Below, piece by piece: positions 46,238 through 57,108 of a DNA stretch of 64,000 nt. The DNA comes from Paulownia fortunei (Eukaryota; Streptophyta; Magnoliopsida; Lamiales; Paulowniaceae). How positions within the stretch are numbered: the stretch's first letter is position 1; every line of letters starts with the position of its first letter. The stretch is taken from NCBI GenBank assembly GCA_019321725.1, contig CM033118.1, forward strand, positions 11,372,071 to 11,436,070, read 5' to 3'. The notes below the pieces were generated by a model. That model was not told where the DNA came from. It did not search any database and saw only the letters and a program-made list of their open reading frames with translations. A program made the position numbers and the translations under genes.

Positions 46238-47575
46238 ATGCTTTCCTCTAACAGCAGTTGTAATTACAATCCTATCACTAATTACACGGAGCCTGCGATT
46301 CCCCACAGGCCTTTTCCCGAAAATGACATCAGTTCTACTTCCAAATTAGAAGACCTTTATTCCCCTTTCTTGTTTAGTATTCCTAATTCTCCACATATGC
46401 ACTTGGAATTTGAGGATGTTTATCTCCAATTCCTTGAGCTTTTCTATCAACAGCAATCAATAACCACAGCTGATACCATCTCTGCCGACCATGAGACTGC
46501 AAAACACATGGCAGATTCAAATGAAAATGTGCCAAAAGAAGATGCAGCTGGTGTTGGGAAAGCTATCGGCAGCACCGTGTATCAACCGACTGTTAGAAAG
46601 AGATGCTCCAAGAAAGATAGGCACAGCAAGATCAACACTGCGCGTGGCCCAAGAGACAGAAGGATGAGGCTGTCCCTAGACGTTGCAAGAAAATTTTTTG
46701 ACCTGCAGGACTTGCTCGGTTATGATAAAGCCAGTCGAACTGTTGACTGGTTGCTGAAAAATTCAAGGTCTGCCATTAGAGAGCTGGCAAGAGGCCGAGG
46801 AGTAGCTCATGTGAATCGAAGCCGTAGCCTTATGGGTGCAAACAGTGCATCGTCTACTTCTGACGACTGCGAAGTTGTGTCATCCTCTAACCACTCCACC
46901 ACCGTCGTTCCCCCAAAGAGGACAGAGGAACCACCAACCTCTTGCACCAAACCAAAAAGGACCAAGAAAATTAAAGTAGCTCGAGCAACTGTTGCAAGAG
47001 AGTCAAGGAGAAAGGCAAGAGAGAGGGCTAGAGAGAGAACAAGTCAAAAAAGACGGCTGAGTGAAACTACCGAACCAAAGCTACTTGCTGAATCAGTATT
47101 TACTCACAGCTTGAAAGAATCAGCAGGCTCACATGCTCCGATCTATGATTTAGCCATAGCTGAGGTAGAAAATTTGAGCTCGGGTGAAGCACGGATTCTT
47201 GCGGCTACAACTACAAATGAAGTAGTAGCTAATTCCTTGGTCTACACAGGCCCATGGAACCCCTCTATGCTCTTCCATTACCAAGACAATGCTATATTTT
47301 CGCATCAAGTAAGCGTCACATTACCTTATATATGTAACCTGCAATCACTTAGTGAATTCTTACAGAGTGTTTAGTTTTTGAATTTTAAAGAAAAAAATCA
47401 CTAAAAACAAAATTTCAAGATTCAAGCATAGCTTTAATAATCTTGGAAAATTGCTTCTAAATCTAATTTGATAAACTAGCACTTTAATCTGCTTTTGCAG
47501 CATCAGCAGATTGAAGAGTTTCAGTTTCGCGGCAAGCCATGGGAAGCCTACAACAGTTTTAATCTATCTGGATAA
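46238..47575 (+). CDS. TCP transcription factor, CYC/TB1 (ECE) clade
   Basis: Plant-specific DNA-binding regulator acting in the nucleus; relatives control floral symmetry and axillary bud outgrowth. Exon 1 is 46238-47308, the intron 47309-47500 (GTAAGC...TTGCAG, phase 0), exon 2 47501-47575; protein 381 residues. The TCP domain is at about 121-184: basic region [20 protein letters not shown], then helix I ([18 protein letters not shown]), loop and helix II ([15 protein letters not shown]). The R domain at about 254-273 ([15 protein letters not shown]) marks the CYC/TB1 clade. Exon 2 encodes [18 protein letters not shown], the usual C-terminal end of CYC-like proteins, which supports the splice. 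Without splicing the frame would read 21 further codons into the intron. Start: the first in-frame ATG, MLSSNSS, fits family N-termini. No stops or frameshifts. I cannot decide between the CYC1, CYC2 and CYC3 subclades. Confidence 0.93.
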
Positions 47576-48111
47576 GATCTTCTAATTATTTCGCTATTTA
47601 ACGTACGTGTAATGCTTTTGTACTTAATTGTACATATTCTACCTTGGATTTTATATTTTCCTTCCTTTTTAATTTGTTTTGTCGATTGAGAAATATTGAT
47701 TGGGAATCAGAAGAAATAGGCATAATTGTCAGGAAATTATTTATCTGGTTTAGTTTGGAGTGTTTTCATTTATTAGGATTTACTTATCTTTAATTTCGTT
47801 TTTTATTTATTTCACATTTTTGGTTGACTGTAGAACCCACACACAGATGGAGTTCAGGCGAACAACTTTGATTTGACGAACTGATTAAACCATAGTATAT
47901 ATTTTACTTATAGTTTGGTAATAGATTTATAACCAATTAAATTAATTTTAGTCTCTTAGGGTTCTTGTCCTAACGTACGTCAATTTTATCTAGTGACCTT
48001 CTTTTGACTTGTATTGCTTCAGAATAATTCACGGAAATTCCGATACCATCGTTTATTTATGATTTTGATTAAAGATGCATGAAAATCATATTTTGAATTC
48101 AATTATGTTAT
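47576..48111. other. 3' flank of the TCP gene
   Basis: AT-rich sequence without genes or recognised repeats. It should contain the 3' untranslated region; I see no strong single polyadenylation signal. Confidence 0.5.
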
Positions 48112-49583
48112 TGTTAGGATAGTGTCTAAAATATTTATTTGTACATTATTTGCATAGATTTATAAAATAATATTTTGTGCTTGATTTTGTGTATATTGAT
48201 ATGCTTATAAATATAAAAAAAAATCCATGTTTATTATGAGATCATAATCTTAGTATATAAGTATCGTATACGAGAGGACTAAATTATGAATAATAAATAA
48301 AATTGGTCCATAATGAAATTAAATAAAATTGGGATATTTAATTAAATTATTATTAGTGCGGTTCATTAACTATAAGAATATGATAATCTTATCCGGACTA
48401 TTAATATATAGACATCAAAATAGCAGGCGTTTGTATAATGTCATATTTTGATTAATCTTAATATTGAATAGTTATAGACTTCTAATTAATGTGGTCTTTG
48501 ATTTGCTCATTAAAGATTTGTTAATTAGCATTCCTAGCACTTGCATATTGGAGTAGTAAGTTGGAAATGTAACTTATGAAATTCATACCTTCCCCGAGGA
48601 AAGTGAAAAGATGATTCTTTTGATTAGTTAATTCTAAAACAGAACATTTTAAAAACTCAATTCATAACTTCATTATAAATAAATTGTTCATTAGTGAATT
48701 GGTGGTTGACAAGGATGCAGAAATAATTAGACAGGTTAAAGAAAACGTAGCTCTAATTATAAATTATTTTTGGAGGATCAAATTATATGCAATGGCTATA
48801 TCGATAGATTACTCAGCTATTTCAAAGTAAACTATTTTATTACTTGAACTCAAGATTTTTAGTGGAATAATTTTAGAATTAATAAATTAAAAATTAATTA
48901 AATAGTTTAATTAGTTATCTTAATTTATTAGAGTATGCAATTATAGGTCCAAAGTTCCTAATCCTTCTGCGTATAACATTGTAACGGTTTTTTGCAACAA
49001 ATTAAATTACACTTGTAATTTTAGAAAATTATTTCCTAGACTGTGTATTAATTATAAATATCAAGAACATCGAAAATATGTGATTTTTAGTAGAATTGTT
49101 CACATTGGTATTAAACAAATATAAAGATATTTATTTTAATATATATGATAATATCTAAAATTATGAATTCTTGATAATTACAAAAGAAAGATTTAGATAA
49201 CTTTATTAAGAGATATAATTATCATCCAAATAGAGTTCGAAGAAAAAAAGAAAATTAGGGATTCAACAAGTATAAAAAGACACCGTCTCTCTCTCTCTTG
49301 AGTTACACGTCTTCTTTAGAAGAAAACCCTCCAAAGTATTGCTAAAATCTTTTCTTCCCTTCTTCTAAATCCAGTCTTGTGATTTCAAGTATTGAAAATT
49401 TCACAAGATAAATAAGCAATGTGAGATTTAATATGGTGTTGTGAATGCCCACTAGTTCTCATTGGTATGAAGGCTTGGATTGAAAGGTTTGTAGTTTCTG
49501 AATGCATAAGAAAGAAAAGAAGTCTTTTAACATTTAGGATATGTTTTCAAAATTCCCTTAATTTGATATTTTGTTGAGGATTG
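48112..49583 (+). repeat. LTR-like sequence, copia type, related family
   Basis: Begins TGTTAGGATAGTGTC, resembling the copia LTR start TGTTAGAATAGTACC, and is AT-rich with no genes. Beyond the start it does not clearly match the 2.1-kb family, so it may be a different copia LTR. The right border is set where an inverted LTR start (TGTTAGGTTCGC) appears. Confidence 0.4.
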
Positions 49584-50025
49584 TGTTAGGTTCGCATGAT
49601 CCCCGGGGCATGCGCAGCAAAAAAATAAAAAATTTAAAATATTATGTTATAACAATTATAGTAGTACCCCGAATCCGATGCAATTCTAACGATTTCACAA
49701 TTTTCAACGATGTAATAAAATAATTAAAGTTCCGATTTATACCTTTCTTTGCACTCCAATTATCATAGGGATTAAAACAATCATTTGCTAGCAACTTTTT
49801 TGAATTCGATTCACATGAAAATATACGTCTACTCACTAATTTTTGTTATCAATTGTTAATAAAAGAATTAATATTTTAAACAAAAAATAGAATTTTTGGT
49901 GAAAAATAAATGATGAAAGAAGAAAATAATTTTTCTTCTCTCTCTCTATATAGCCCAAAAATTAGAGGGCTAAAATTATCTTCTAATTTTCGACCCTCAT
50001 GGTATTAATAGGGGACTCAAAAATT
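49584..50025 (-). repeat. Copia LTR, minus orientation, first 440 bases
   Basis: TGTTAGGTTCGCATGATC followed by GGGGCATGCGCAGC resembles the start of the minus-oriented LTRs at 22384, 35878 and 51750. It is cut by the assembly gap. Confidence 0.6.
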
Positions 50026-50125
50026 NNNNNNNNNNNNNNNNNNNNNNNNNNNNNNNNNNNNNNNNNNNNNNNNNNNNNNNNNNNNNNNNNNNNNNNNNNN
50101 NNNNNNNNNNNNNNNNNNNNNNNNN
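50026..50125. other. Assembly gap (100 N)
   Basis: Exactly 100 unknown bases between a copia LTR and an Athila-like LTR. Any target duplication on this side is hidden. Confidence 1.
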
Positions 50126-50589
50126 CCCACCGACTGCTAATGTGAAACCTTAATTCGTTGTTAACGAAAGTGTGCATAAATGCTTTATCGTATAAATGAT
50201 TGTTGGCATTAAGAGATAATTTGCAATAGTAAGACAATATCATGATTACCTTATTGCATTAGTTATTTGATAATATCTTCCCATTGGAACCTTCATTATG
50301 TATGTATTTCAATTGTGGCAATTAATAGAGGTAAAAAGAATAAATAACCATTTCTCTATCCTAAACTCAAGAGTGGATTTCTAATTCTCAGTACTTTTAT
50401 TACTTCAGTTTTTCTTTAGTTACAGCATACATTAATTGTTCATATATGTTGATTCACATAAACTCCATCTTTTTAGAAATATAAACTTGAATTCTTCAAA
50501 CAACTTTCTTGTAGGTCGACCTCGGACTCACGAGAAATTTATTACTTAATACAACCTGCACTTGGATTTGCAACCTTAAAGTTGTAGCA
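50126..50589 (+). repeat. Athila-like LTR, 3' part
   Basis: Matches 33036-33495 base for base over most of its length (for example ATGTGAAACCTT, GAGATAATTTGCAATAGTAA) and ends TTGTAGCA. No primer site follows, only copia leader sequence, so this is a solo LTR or a fragment inserted in copia C3. Confidence 0.83.
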
Positions 50590-51184
50590 AGCCTTATCAT
50601 TTTTTTAATTTTTAGGTTGGTTATTTAATGCATGATATCATATATCGCGCAAGCATAAATCATTAAATAAAATTTCTAAATATGCATCTAATACATACTT
50701 AAAATAACTAGGATGATCATGTACAAATCTATGCGATCCATTTGAGCCAAAAAAGGATCTAGGTCAGTCTAAGGGCAAAAATAGAAAATAGAGCCTAAAC
50801 TATTATATAACATATAACCCATACAAGCATGGGCCTTGAACTTTGAGTTTCTAAGTTTTCTCCTCTATGTTCTCCAAAAACAAAAAGGAAAAACTCACTC
50901 TAGCCTACTCGCTTTGCAAAAAAATAAAGAGTAAATTATGAATAAGAGCTCGTAGGCCCTGTTAAAACCTAAAAATAATATAAACTAATCACATTGATCA
51001 ATTGGCCCATGAGCATCCCACATACATGCTTATATCACATCTTATGGATTAATCAAAGTATGTAAATTTACCAAGTGGTTAAATATTATATTTTCATAAT
51101 TTGGGACATATATGCATAAATCATTTATGATTTTCTTTGAAAAACTAATTTTCCAGAACTTTAATATAATTTAAAATTTTAGAA

Positions 51185-51570
51185 AATTACCAAAACGGCG
51201 ATGGGTGCGTGAAGCACCCAACGTGCGGCAGGCGCACGTCTATGTGTTGTGCCTTGCAACATCATGTCTAGGTGTGCATAGCAGTGCACATGCACGCGAC
51301 ACTCACCCCATGCCACTACATGCGCATAGCCTCTTGCCCGTCGCCCACCTGCAAGCATCTGCATGTGAAGGCTTTGGCAGTGCGTGCATGCAGACAGCTC
51401 TTCCTACATACACAACACCCCAACCGCACCCCATTCCGCCCACAATCCATTTGAGATGTTACCTCAGCTGTTCTCCAACACGGACAAGCTGTGTGCATAG
51501 GAGAATGCCTTTCGGGCTCAGCCAGCGGGGAAAGTTCCTACCCTTGACAGCACACAGCGATGTTGCGGTA
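51185..51570 (-). other. GC-rich block in the copia C3 leader
   Basis: About 390 bases much richer in G and C than anything around them, with many GTGC/GCAC words and small hairpins such as GGTGCGTGAAGCACC at 51204. The frames on both strands here (up to 137 codons) have no family signature and probably reflect the base composition. C1 has a weaker block at the same place (3360-3600). Confidence 0.65.
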
Positions 51571-51736
51571 GCAATGGCAATAGCGGTTGTGTGGCAACAA
51601 TCCAAATATTTCATTTAAATAATTTATAATAAAATAATATACATACTTCCCAAATAATAAAAACATAACATCATGTATAATTTAATAATTAAGCAGGCAT
51701 AAACATACCGAAACACTTAAAATAAATGCAAAATTG

Positions 51737-51748
51737 GGCTTTGATACC
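51737..51748 (-). other. Primer-binding site of C3
   Basis: The plus strand reads GCTTTGATACCA, the complement of TGGTATCAAAGC, close to the initiator tRNA-Met site and next to the LTR end. Confidence 0.7.
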
Positions 51749-51749
51749 A

Positions 51750-53556
51750 CTTTGGGTTAGCTATTCTATGGGGTGACGCAACGATAAAATAAATTTTATA
51801 AATAAGCATACTTAAATATATTTAAGCATGCACCTGAGGTTCGCAACGATTTTAATGATCGCGCATTTATGTGAAGTGTAAAAGTAAATAAAATAATTAC
51901 ATAAGTTTTGGTTTTAGTTTAATAATACCTTACTAGCACTCCGGCTATAATAGGGATTTGTGGCAATCGATGGTCGGTCTCATTTTTTCCAAATGAATGC
52001 AAGAGGTCCAAATGTACCTCCTCTAAAGAAAAATGTCCACATAATAGACAAGAACTATCGAATCACTATTGTGCTAGTAATAGTGATTCATTTTCTTAAA
52101 CCAAAATAATGGAGTGTTATAGAAAACACTAATTCTTAATTCAACCAATGGAAATAAGAATTGTGTTGATAGAGTAATCAAGAACAATTTCTTGATTGTT
52201 TTAGAAAGAAGACTAGAAGATGGAGAGAGTATGAAAAAAAGGGAGAAGAAACTTTTTCTTTAATCTCTTTCTTATGGCCGATTTTTCAAAATCCTATATC
52301 TATTTTAAAGGAGGCCAAGAAGTAGTCTAGATTCATAATCCAAAACTTCCTCCTCCAAAATAGGCAGTGGTCAATTTCAGCACATCTGATATGTGCAAAA
52401 ATCAGCCACTATGGTAATATTGGTTGAGGATTTTTGGATATTTGCTCCATCTTTTATTCTTCCAAATGCTTGACGGGCCTCTACAAATGGGTTATGAATT
52501 AAATTTTTAGGCTTGGACTTTTATTTCAACTAATAAGTCCATCAATGAATTCTCAATTAATTGATTAGTCCCAAATTCACTTAATTGATCAAATCAATTA
52601 ATTCCATCATGCCCAATTAAATAATCTAATTTTTTAATTGGCTAGATTAATTTAACAACTAAATTAATTTAGTCTTTAATGAATTAATTGATCTTATGAA
52701 TTAATTATTTCACTCCATTAAGCTTCCTAATCAAATTAGGTTTGATTAAATAATTTAATTACTTAATTAAATATTTAATTCAAATATTGAATTAAATTAA
52801 AGCTATAATTAATTAATCCTTATTAATTAATTGGATCTAACCAATTGGATCACTTTACGATTTAAGAAATGGTTCCCTCCATTATAGGTTCACAACTAAG
52901 CTAGTAGTAGGCTTGCAATACTTGCAATTTAAGAATAACAATTATTTTGATAAATTAATTCAATTAATTAATCTGTTTGAAATTAACTCCTTAATTCCAC
53001 GAATCTCACTATCCATGAAAACATCTAGCAAGTAATCATGGCAAATTAGTCTTATGTGAAATAGCAAGTAAACCTATTTCTATTGTGAGTGCCATACACG
53101 TACGGTCCCTCCGTTATCTAATCTCTCGATTGAATCTAGGGTATGAATTATAAGTCAAAACCCTAATTGAATCTATAACTATGATTTCATTTCAAGTTTC
53201 AATGACACTTGATGAATTAATTTTCATCTTGCCTTGGCCGAAGTCTTTGAGTCATGAACTATGAAAATATATGATATTTACTTGTCATTGACAAGTGACG
53301 GATTCTATGTTGGCACTCATAAACCTCCATGCACATAAGTGCAACATCCAACATACTCTTTTTGTGATTGTCAAACAATCAGAAGATATATCAAAATATT
53401 ATAGGGTATACACAAGGCTACCATGGTGCCTCACGTCCGAGGACTAGTCATGTACTATCACAATGATGGAAATTCTTATTTTGATGGGCAAAGACTCCAA
53501 TTAAGAAATTTCTTGTGGGCCTGTTCAATGTACTTATTCTTTAACAAGTACCAGCA
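51750..53556 (-). repeat. 5' LTR of C3, truncated
   Basis: Aligns with the solo LTR 35878-38025 through the TTAATTAA-rich middle to CAAGTACCAGCA. The last part of the family LTR is replaced at 53557 by the opposite orientation. Confidence 0.82.
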
Positions 53557-54365
53557 TATTAGAGTAGTGTCTGGCGCGCCAATTAGATTGGACGTCTTTT
53601 ATACTCTTATATTTGTAAAAATAATCTATTTCAAATCATAATAATAAAATAGGCAAATTTCTTTATCTTTAATTGCTATAGTAATTAGATAAAGTCCCTA
53701 CACCAAACTTAGCTACGGGGCATGGTCGCACATTTGATTATGAACATGGGATATCCTTCTATGGCTTTGGTCTTAAATTAGTTCCGAGTTGAGGGCTTTT
53801 TGAGATGAGACATCGAATAGCTCAATAGACTCATGTATACAATGCATGCTCACATGAGGAAAATATCTCGCTCCATGAACATTGGCGTAATTATGCTACT
53901 GCATGTATGCGGGTGCTTATAATAGAACAAGTAATTTTTAATTAGAAATATTTTTTGTCAAAATAAGAATTTTCACGTTACGATAGTACATGATTAGTCA
54001 TTGGATTTAAGGCACCATAGTAGTTTTGTGCATGTTGTATTATAGTTTGATATATCTTCTAATTATCTGATAATCATAAAAGGGGCACGTTGGATGTCGC
54101 ATTGACATGTATGGAGGTTGATGTGTTGTCAACAAAGGATCCGTCACTTATCAGACAGAACAAGTAAATCTCCTATATTTCATGGTTCATGACTCAAAAG
54201 TCTTTGGCCAAGACAGGATGAATGTTAAATAAGGTTTTCTAACAATTCATCATGAGTTATTAAAAGTTGAAATAGAATCACAATTATTGAGTTAATTAGG
54301 GTTTTTACTATTAATCCATACCTTACACTTAATCAGGAGATTAGATAATGAAAAGACCTTACGTG
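53557..54365 (+). repeat. Copia LTR, plus orientation, first 0.8 kb
   Basis: Starts TATTAGAGTAGTGTC, the family start TGTTAG with one change, and runs to 54365, where an Athila LTR begins. An isolated GGCGCGCC lies at 53573. Confidence 0.8.
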
Positions 54366-54965
54366 TGATAAGTGCATATTTTGACATATTTTTGTATCAA
54401 ATCCTTTATACTTGTCTTACTTTATTCTTGTTAATATTATTATTTTATTAATATTTTATGTTAGGAAATCAATGAATATAAAAAGATCAAAAGAAGCATG
54501 TTTCCATACTTGTGCAGTTTTTGCATTTTAAGCATAATTTCATGATCAAAAGCTCTATGGATCTGAACATGGTAAAAACATAGGCTGCAAGTTGTTGCTG
54601 CCATTAAAGGATGATTTTTGGACATGATTATGTAATTTAACCATACTTTCTTCATTCGATAGCCAAATTTGACAAATGATATATGAAATATATCAGCACC
54701 GAAAGATCTACAACTTTTGTTCTTTACTCATCATCAAAATCTAGATGTATCTAACTTAAAACTAAAATTTAATTTAGTAGGTAAGGACTTGATGTAACAA
54801 CTTACCAACTCTTGGCAACTAGCATACCACTTGATTAACCCCTCCAATGTTTGTTTGTTTTCTAGCTTACTCCAAATACTATAAATAGGCCATGTATTAA
54901 GCTTGTAAGAGAAAGGGGTAGAGGGTTTCTTTAGGCTAAGTTTTCTAGTATGTATGTTTTCTAGT
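54366..54965 (+). repeat. Athila-like LTR, first 0.6 kb
   Basis: TGATAAGTGCATATTTTGAC at 54366 matches 23183, and 54570-54965 matches 32340-32755 with the TATA-like CTATAAATAGG near 54880. It stops at TTTTCTAGTA, where antisense gypsy RNase H begins. Confidence 0.85.
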
Positions 54966-55990
54966 AGGCAATAACCTTCCATTTTGCATCAAAACAACAC
55001 CCCAACCAGTTTTTGAAGCATTGTTGTACACCACGAATCCACCAGTTCCAATTGAAATGGCAAGAACATGAGCTATAGTCAATTTATGTTTCAGTTCTTG
55101 AAAAATTCTTTCACAAGCATCGGTCCACAAGAACTTCACATTCTTTCTTGTCAATATTTTCAATGGAGTTGCTATCTTTGAAAATCTCTGAACAAATCAT
55201 CGTTAGTACCCTGCTAATCCCAAGAAACTCCTTACTTCTGATACATTTTTTGGTATTGGCCACTTAGTGACAACTTCTACCTTGCTTGGATCAATCAAAA
55301 TACTATTTTTGGATATTACATGACCTAGGAATACCACTTGCTCAAACTAAAATTTGCACTTCTTGAATTTAGCATATAATTGTTTTTCCTTAAGAACTTA
55401 TAACACCATCTTCAAATGTTCTTTATGCTCTTCTTTATCCAATGAATAAATTAGAATGTCATTAATAAACACAATAACAAATTTATTAACATATTCCTTG
55501 AACACCCTATTAATTAGATCCATCAAAGCAGTGGGGCCATTGGTTAATCCGAAGGCATCATTAGAAATTCATAATGTCCATACCTTGTTCGAAATGCAGT
55601 CTTTTGTATGTCTTCTTCCTTGATCTTCAATTGATGATACCCAGAGTACAAATCAATCTTAGAAAATACTGATGCTCCTTGCAATTGATCAAAAAAATCA
55701 TCTATTCTTGGAAGTGGATACTTATTCTTGACTGTTATTTTATCCATTCAACTCTCTATAATCAATGCACCACCGCAATGTACTATCCTTCTTTTTCCCA
55801 AACAATACAGATGCTCCCCAAGAAGAATAATTAGGGTGAATAAAACCCTTGTCAAGCAATTCTTGCAATTGAACTTTCAACTCTTTCAATTCTGTTGGTG
55901 CCATTCGGTATGGTGCTTTAGAAATAGGAGTAGTCCCTAGCATAACATCAATAAAAAATTCAATCTCTTAATTTGGTGGTAGTCTCGATA
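54966..55990 (-). pseudogene. RT and RNase H start of G5
   Basis: Reading leftwards: [52 protein letters not shown], then the catalytic box, which reads FIND because codon 55461-55463 is AAT where relatives have GAT. That loses a metal-binding aspartate. The thumb region and an RNase H start ([29 protein letters not shown]) follow before truncation. Several stops and frameshifts. Confidence 0.85.
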
Positions 55991-56560
55991 AATCATCTAG
56001 AAATACCTCAAGAAATTCTTGAACCACATCTATAAATTTTGGCTTCAATTTTGCTTCAACCAAAGTGTCTAGAACACTTGCCAACTATCCAACACAACCT
56101 TTATTCAACATCTTTTGAGATTTCAAAGCAGTTATAATTGGTAAGGACCATGACAATGAGGTACAATTAAATACAAACTATTTTTCTCCAAGTGGCTGAA
56201 AAATCATAATCTTCTTCTTATAATCAATTGTTGCATGATATTTAGTGAGCCAATCCATACCCAAAATAACCTCAAAATTTGGCATTGGTAAATCAACAAG
56301 ATCCGCATAGTGAGTCCTATCACTAATCTAAATAGAACAAGCCCTTAACATTTGGTTGGAATCCATTTCTTCCACGAATGGAATTGTCACACTATATCTT
56401 ATGTTTAATAAATCTGGTGTAATTCTTAATTTTCTCACAAATGCGTGGGATGCAAATGAATGCGCAGATCCTAAATCTAGCATTGCAATTGCAGATATCC
56501 CAAAAATTAAAATAGTATTTGTGACTATGAATGCATCTGCATCAGCTTGTTCTTCTTCAA
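55991..56560 (-). pseudogene. Protease relic of G5
   Basis: Open at 56328-56576 with the AMLDLGSAHSFASHAF block: the serine of Asp-Ser-Gly is leucine. The downstream part toward RT is broken by stops. Confidence 0.8.
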
Positions 56561-56918
56561 CAAGAAAATTGCACAAAGTACCTTCTTAGTATCGTCAATT
56601 CATATATAGTCAAAGATAGTGTATGATGATTTCACCCATTCCTCTACAACCATGGGATCAAACCTACCATTAAAATAAATAGGATCTATCTTTCTAAATT
56701 TCTCATATATAGCTTGTGAAGTATCCTATCGAGCATGTGGTGGCAGAAGTCCCTGATTCTTTTCTTGGTTTCTTTGTTGCATATCTAGCAATTCTTCTAC
56801 CTGTTAATTATGCATTCTAGTTTGTTGTTGAATGAGATCAGTCAAATTGTTCACCAAACAATGATTACCCTCATGATCATCCATTGTCTTCTTTTTTGGT
56901 TTAATGACCTGTTATACA
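56545..56918 (-). pseudogene. gag fragment of G5 fused to protease by deletion
   Basis: The gag start is mutated (ATT in place of ATG before a KPKKK-like start near 56910). The N-terminal gag runs to CNFLVEEE and joins directly to QADADAF, the protease start. About 0.64 kb of gag, including the zinc knuckles, is missing compared with G1. Confidence 0.8.
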
Positions 56919-57091
56919 TTGTCCAATATCATTCCATTCATTAGCCAATAATAGATGCGTAATCATGAAAATAACATAAAATGAAATCTAATCAAGTAAA
57001 CATAAAAGCAAATAAACAAATAGCTGACCAAGTTTTCCAACCAGGATGTGTTCATATACCTTCTTCTGTCTTCAGAAATAACTAAACCTCT

Positions 57092-57103
57092 GCTCTAATA
57101 CCA
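57092..57103 (-). other. Primer-binding site of G5 (tRNA-iMet)
   Basis: The plus strand reads GCTCTAATACCA, five bases from the LTR end TGTAACACCCC. Confidence 0.83.
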
Positions 57104-57108
57104 AAAAC

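Larger units (their letters stand above)
50590..53556 (-). mobile_element. Copia element fragment C3 (leader, primer site, 5' LTR)
   Basis: Reverse-strand 5' end of a copia element: leader at 50590-51735 (matching, inverted, the C1 leader), primer site at about 51737-51748 and LTR from 51750 to 53556, where an LTR copy in the other orientation starts. No coding part remains. Confidence 0.8.

Noticed and set aside
47309..47374. Longer TCP reading frame ending at 47374
   Set aside because: A good GT-AG intron leads to the conserved C-terminal exon at 47501. The read-through tail has no family similarity.
51179..51618. Several overlapping frames up to 137 codons
   Set aside because: They lie in a GC-rich copia leader where stops are rare by composition; no motif in any frame.
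53573..53580. Isolated GGCGCGCC, suggesting a cloning site
   Set aside because: The flanks are normal copia LTR sequence on both sides; a single eight-base word is not evidence of vector.
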